This document shows positions 11,741-12,311 of a stretch of 12,311 nucleotides of DNA, one piece after another. A model generated the notes under the pieces. The model was not told where the DNA came from, did not search any database, and saw only the letters and a program-made list of their open reading frames with translations. The stretch spans positions 1 through 12,311 of the forward strand of contig JAGOJE010000011.1 in the NCBI GenBank assembly GCA_017995275.1, written 5' to 3'. The stretch is from Rickettsiaceae bacterium. Lineage in GTDB: Bacteria > Pseudomonadota > Alphaproteobacteria > Rickettsiales > Rickettsiaceae. How positions within the stretch are numbered: the stretch's first letter is position 1; each line of letters begins with the position of its first letter. Position numbers and translations under genes: made by a program.

Positions 11741-12311
11741 ATGGTTTACATGCCACATTGGCCTACTGCGCCTCTAAAGCCTTCAGAAAGCGGCCTTGAG
11801 AATGTGATAAAACTACTTAATGCGCTTGCAAATCCACACCTTAATCTTCCACCAACTATTCATATAGCGGGAACTAATGGTAAGGGCTCAACGGCAGCTT
11901 ATTTTCGTGCTATATTTGAATCTGCGGGATATAAGGTTCATTGCTACACATCTCCACATCTGATAGATTTTAATGAAAGGATAGTTCTTGCTTCGGATAT
12001 GATAAGTAATGATTATCTATTTGATATATGCGAAAGAACTCGTATTAAAGCTGAGGAGCTTTCCATTCAACCGAAGATATTTGAAGGCACCACTGTAGCG
12101 GCTTTTTTAGCATTTGCGGAGGTAAAAGCAGATGTGCTTATATTAGAGACTGGCATGGGGGGAAGGCTTGATCCAACTAATGTTGTGCCGGCTCCAGCCC
12201 TTACTGTGCTTACGCCAGTATCATTTGACCATATGGAATATTTAGGGCCTACTCTTCCTATAATCGCGGCAGAAAAGGGGGGTATAATTAGGCCGGGCGT
12301 GCCTTGTGTAG
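11741..12311 (+). CDS. folC: Folylpolyglutamate/dihydrofolate synthase, N-terminal part
   Basis: The first 190 codons of a Mur-ligase-family enzyme that adds glutamate to dihydropteroate or folates using ATP; the rest is beyond the window. Motifs: the P-loop HIAGTNGKGSTAAYF (41-55), YTSPHLIDFNERI (69-81, pterin-binding region), FEGTTVAAFLAFAE (114-127), LETGMGGRLDPTN (135-147), SFDHMEYLG (161-169) and AEKGGIIRPG (177-186), all in the expected order. ATG 11741 directly follows the lpxB TAA, with GGGTGA just upstream inside lpxB; ATG 11750 is an alternative. It is probably cotranscribed with lpxB. Identification is secure although only the N-terminal domain is seen. Confidence 0.94.
   Translation, partial: MVYMPHWPTAPLKPSESGLENVIKLLNALANPHLNLPPTIHIAGTNGKGSTAAYFRAIFESAGYKVHCYTSPHLIDFNERIVLASDMISNDYLFDICERTRIKAEELSIQPKIFEGTTVAAFLAFAEVKADVLILETGMGGRLDPTNVVPAPALTVLTPVSFDHMEYLGPTLPIIAAEKGGIIRPGVPCV

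Overview
The window comes from an A+T-rich bacterial chromosome. It most resembles an alphaproteobacterium of the order Rickettsiales (Rickettsia, Midichloria or Jidaibacter-like). The reasons are the A+T-rich coding sequence, the small tightly overlapping genes, the Mrp-type antiporter cluster, and the short palindromic elements that sit both between genes and in frame inside a conserved gene (lpxB). The placement is an inference from style and gene content; no rRNA or other lineage marker is present.

Layout. (1) Positions 1-193, minus strand: the 5' end of an unrecognised acidic/lysine-rich protein. (2) Positions 194-499: a divergent intergenic region with candidate promoters in both directions, a possible small structured RNA ending in a good rho-independent terminator, and a promoter plus strong Shine-Dalgarno for the next operon. 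(3) Positions 500-5188: six overlapping genes for a multi-subunit Mrp/Mnh-type cation/proton antiporter, in the order G, MrpA-C-terminal-like (DUF4040), B, C, D, then a second NuoL/MrpA-N-like antiporter subunit. MrpA appears to be split between the second and last genes, and subunits E and F are not here. The B-C junction is interrupted by a palindromic repeat flanked by an exact 44-bp direct duplication. That duplication leaves both the end of mnhB and the ribosome-binding site and start of mnhC intact. (4) Positions 5185-7302: an oligopeptidase B-type serine peptidase, overlapping the antiporter operon by ATGA, with two possible starts. (5) Positions 7303-7718: a repeat-filled gap between converging genes. 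(6) Positions 7719-8852, minus strand: one open frame joining a complete RuvX/YqgF nuclease-like domain to a complete VanX/DdpX-type D-Ala-D-Ala dipeptidase across a run of nine C. (7) Positions 8889-12311, plus strand: an overlapping set of an EptA-like phosphoethanolamine transferase, lpxB with an in-frame palindromic insertion, and the 5' part of folC.

How the genes fit together. Genes 2-6 of the antiporter cluster encode membrane subunits of one ion-pumping complex. The eptA-like gene and lpxB both act on lipid A (modification and disaccharide synthesis) and overlap, so this organism probably makes lipid A. The VanX-like domain acts on D-Ala-D-Ala, which points to peptidoglycan turnover. 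The palindromic family occurs three times in about 9.4 kb: in the mnhB-mnhC gap, in the ptrB-vanX gap and inside lpxB. Two of the copies share the same composite layout of a full element, an 11-nt gap and a half element.

The most interesting items are the RuvX-VanX fusion across a slippery homopolymer, the in-frame palindromic insertion in lpxB, the 44-bp duplication that preserves two genes at the mnhB-mnhC junction, and the possible small RNA upstream of the antiporter operon.
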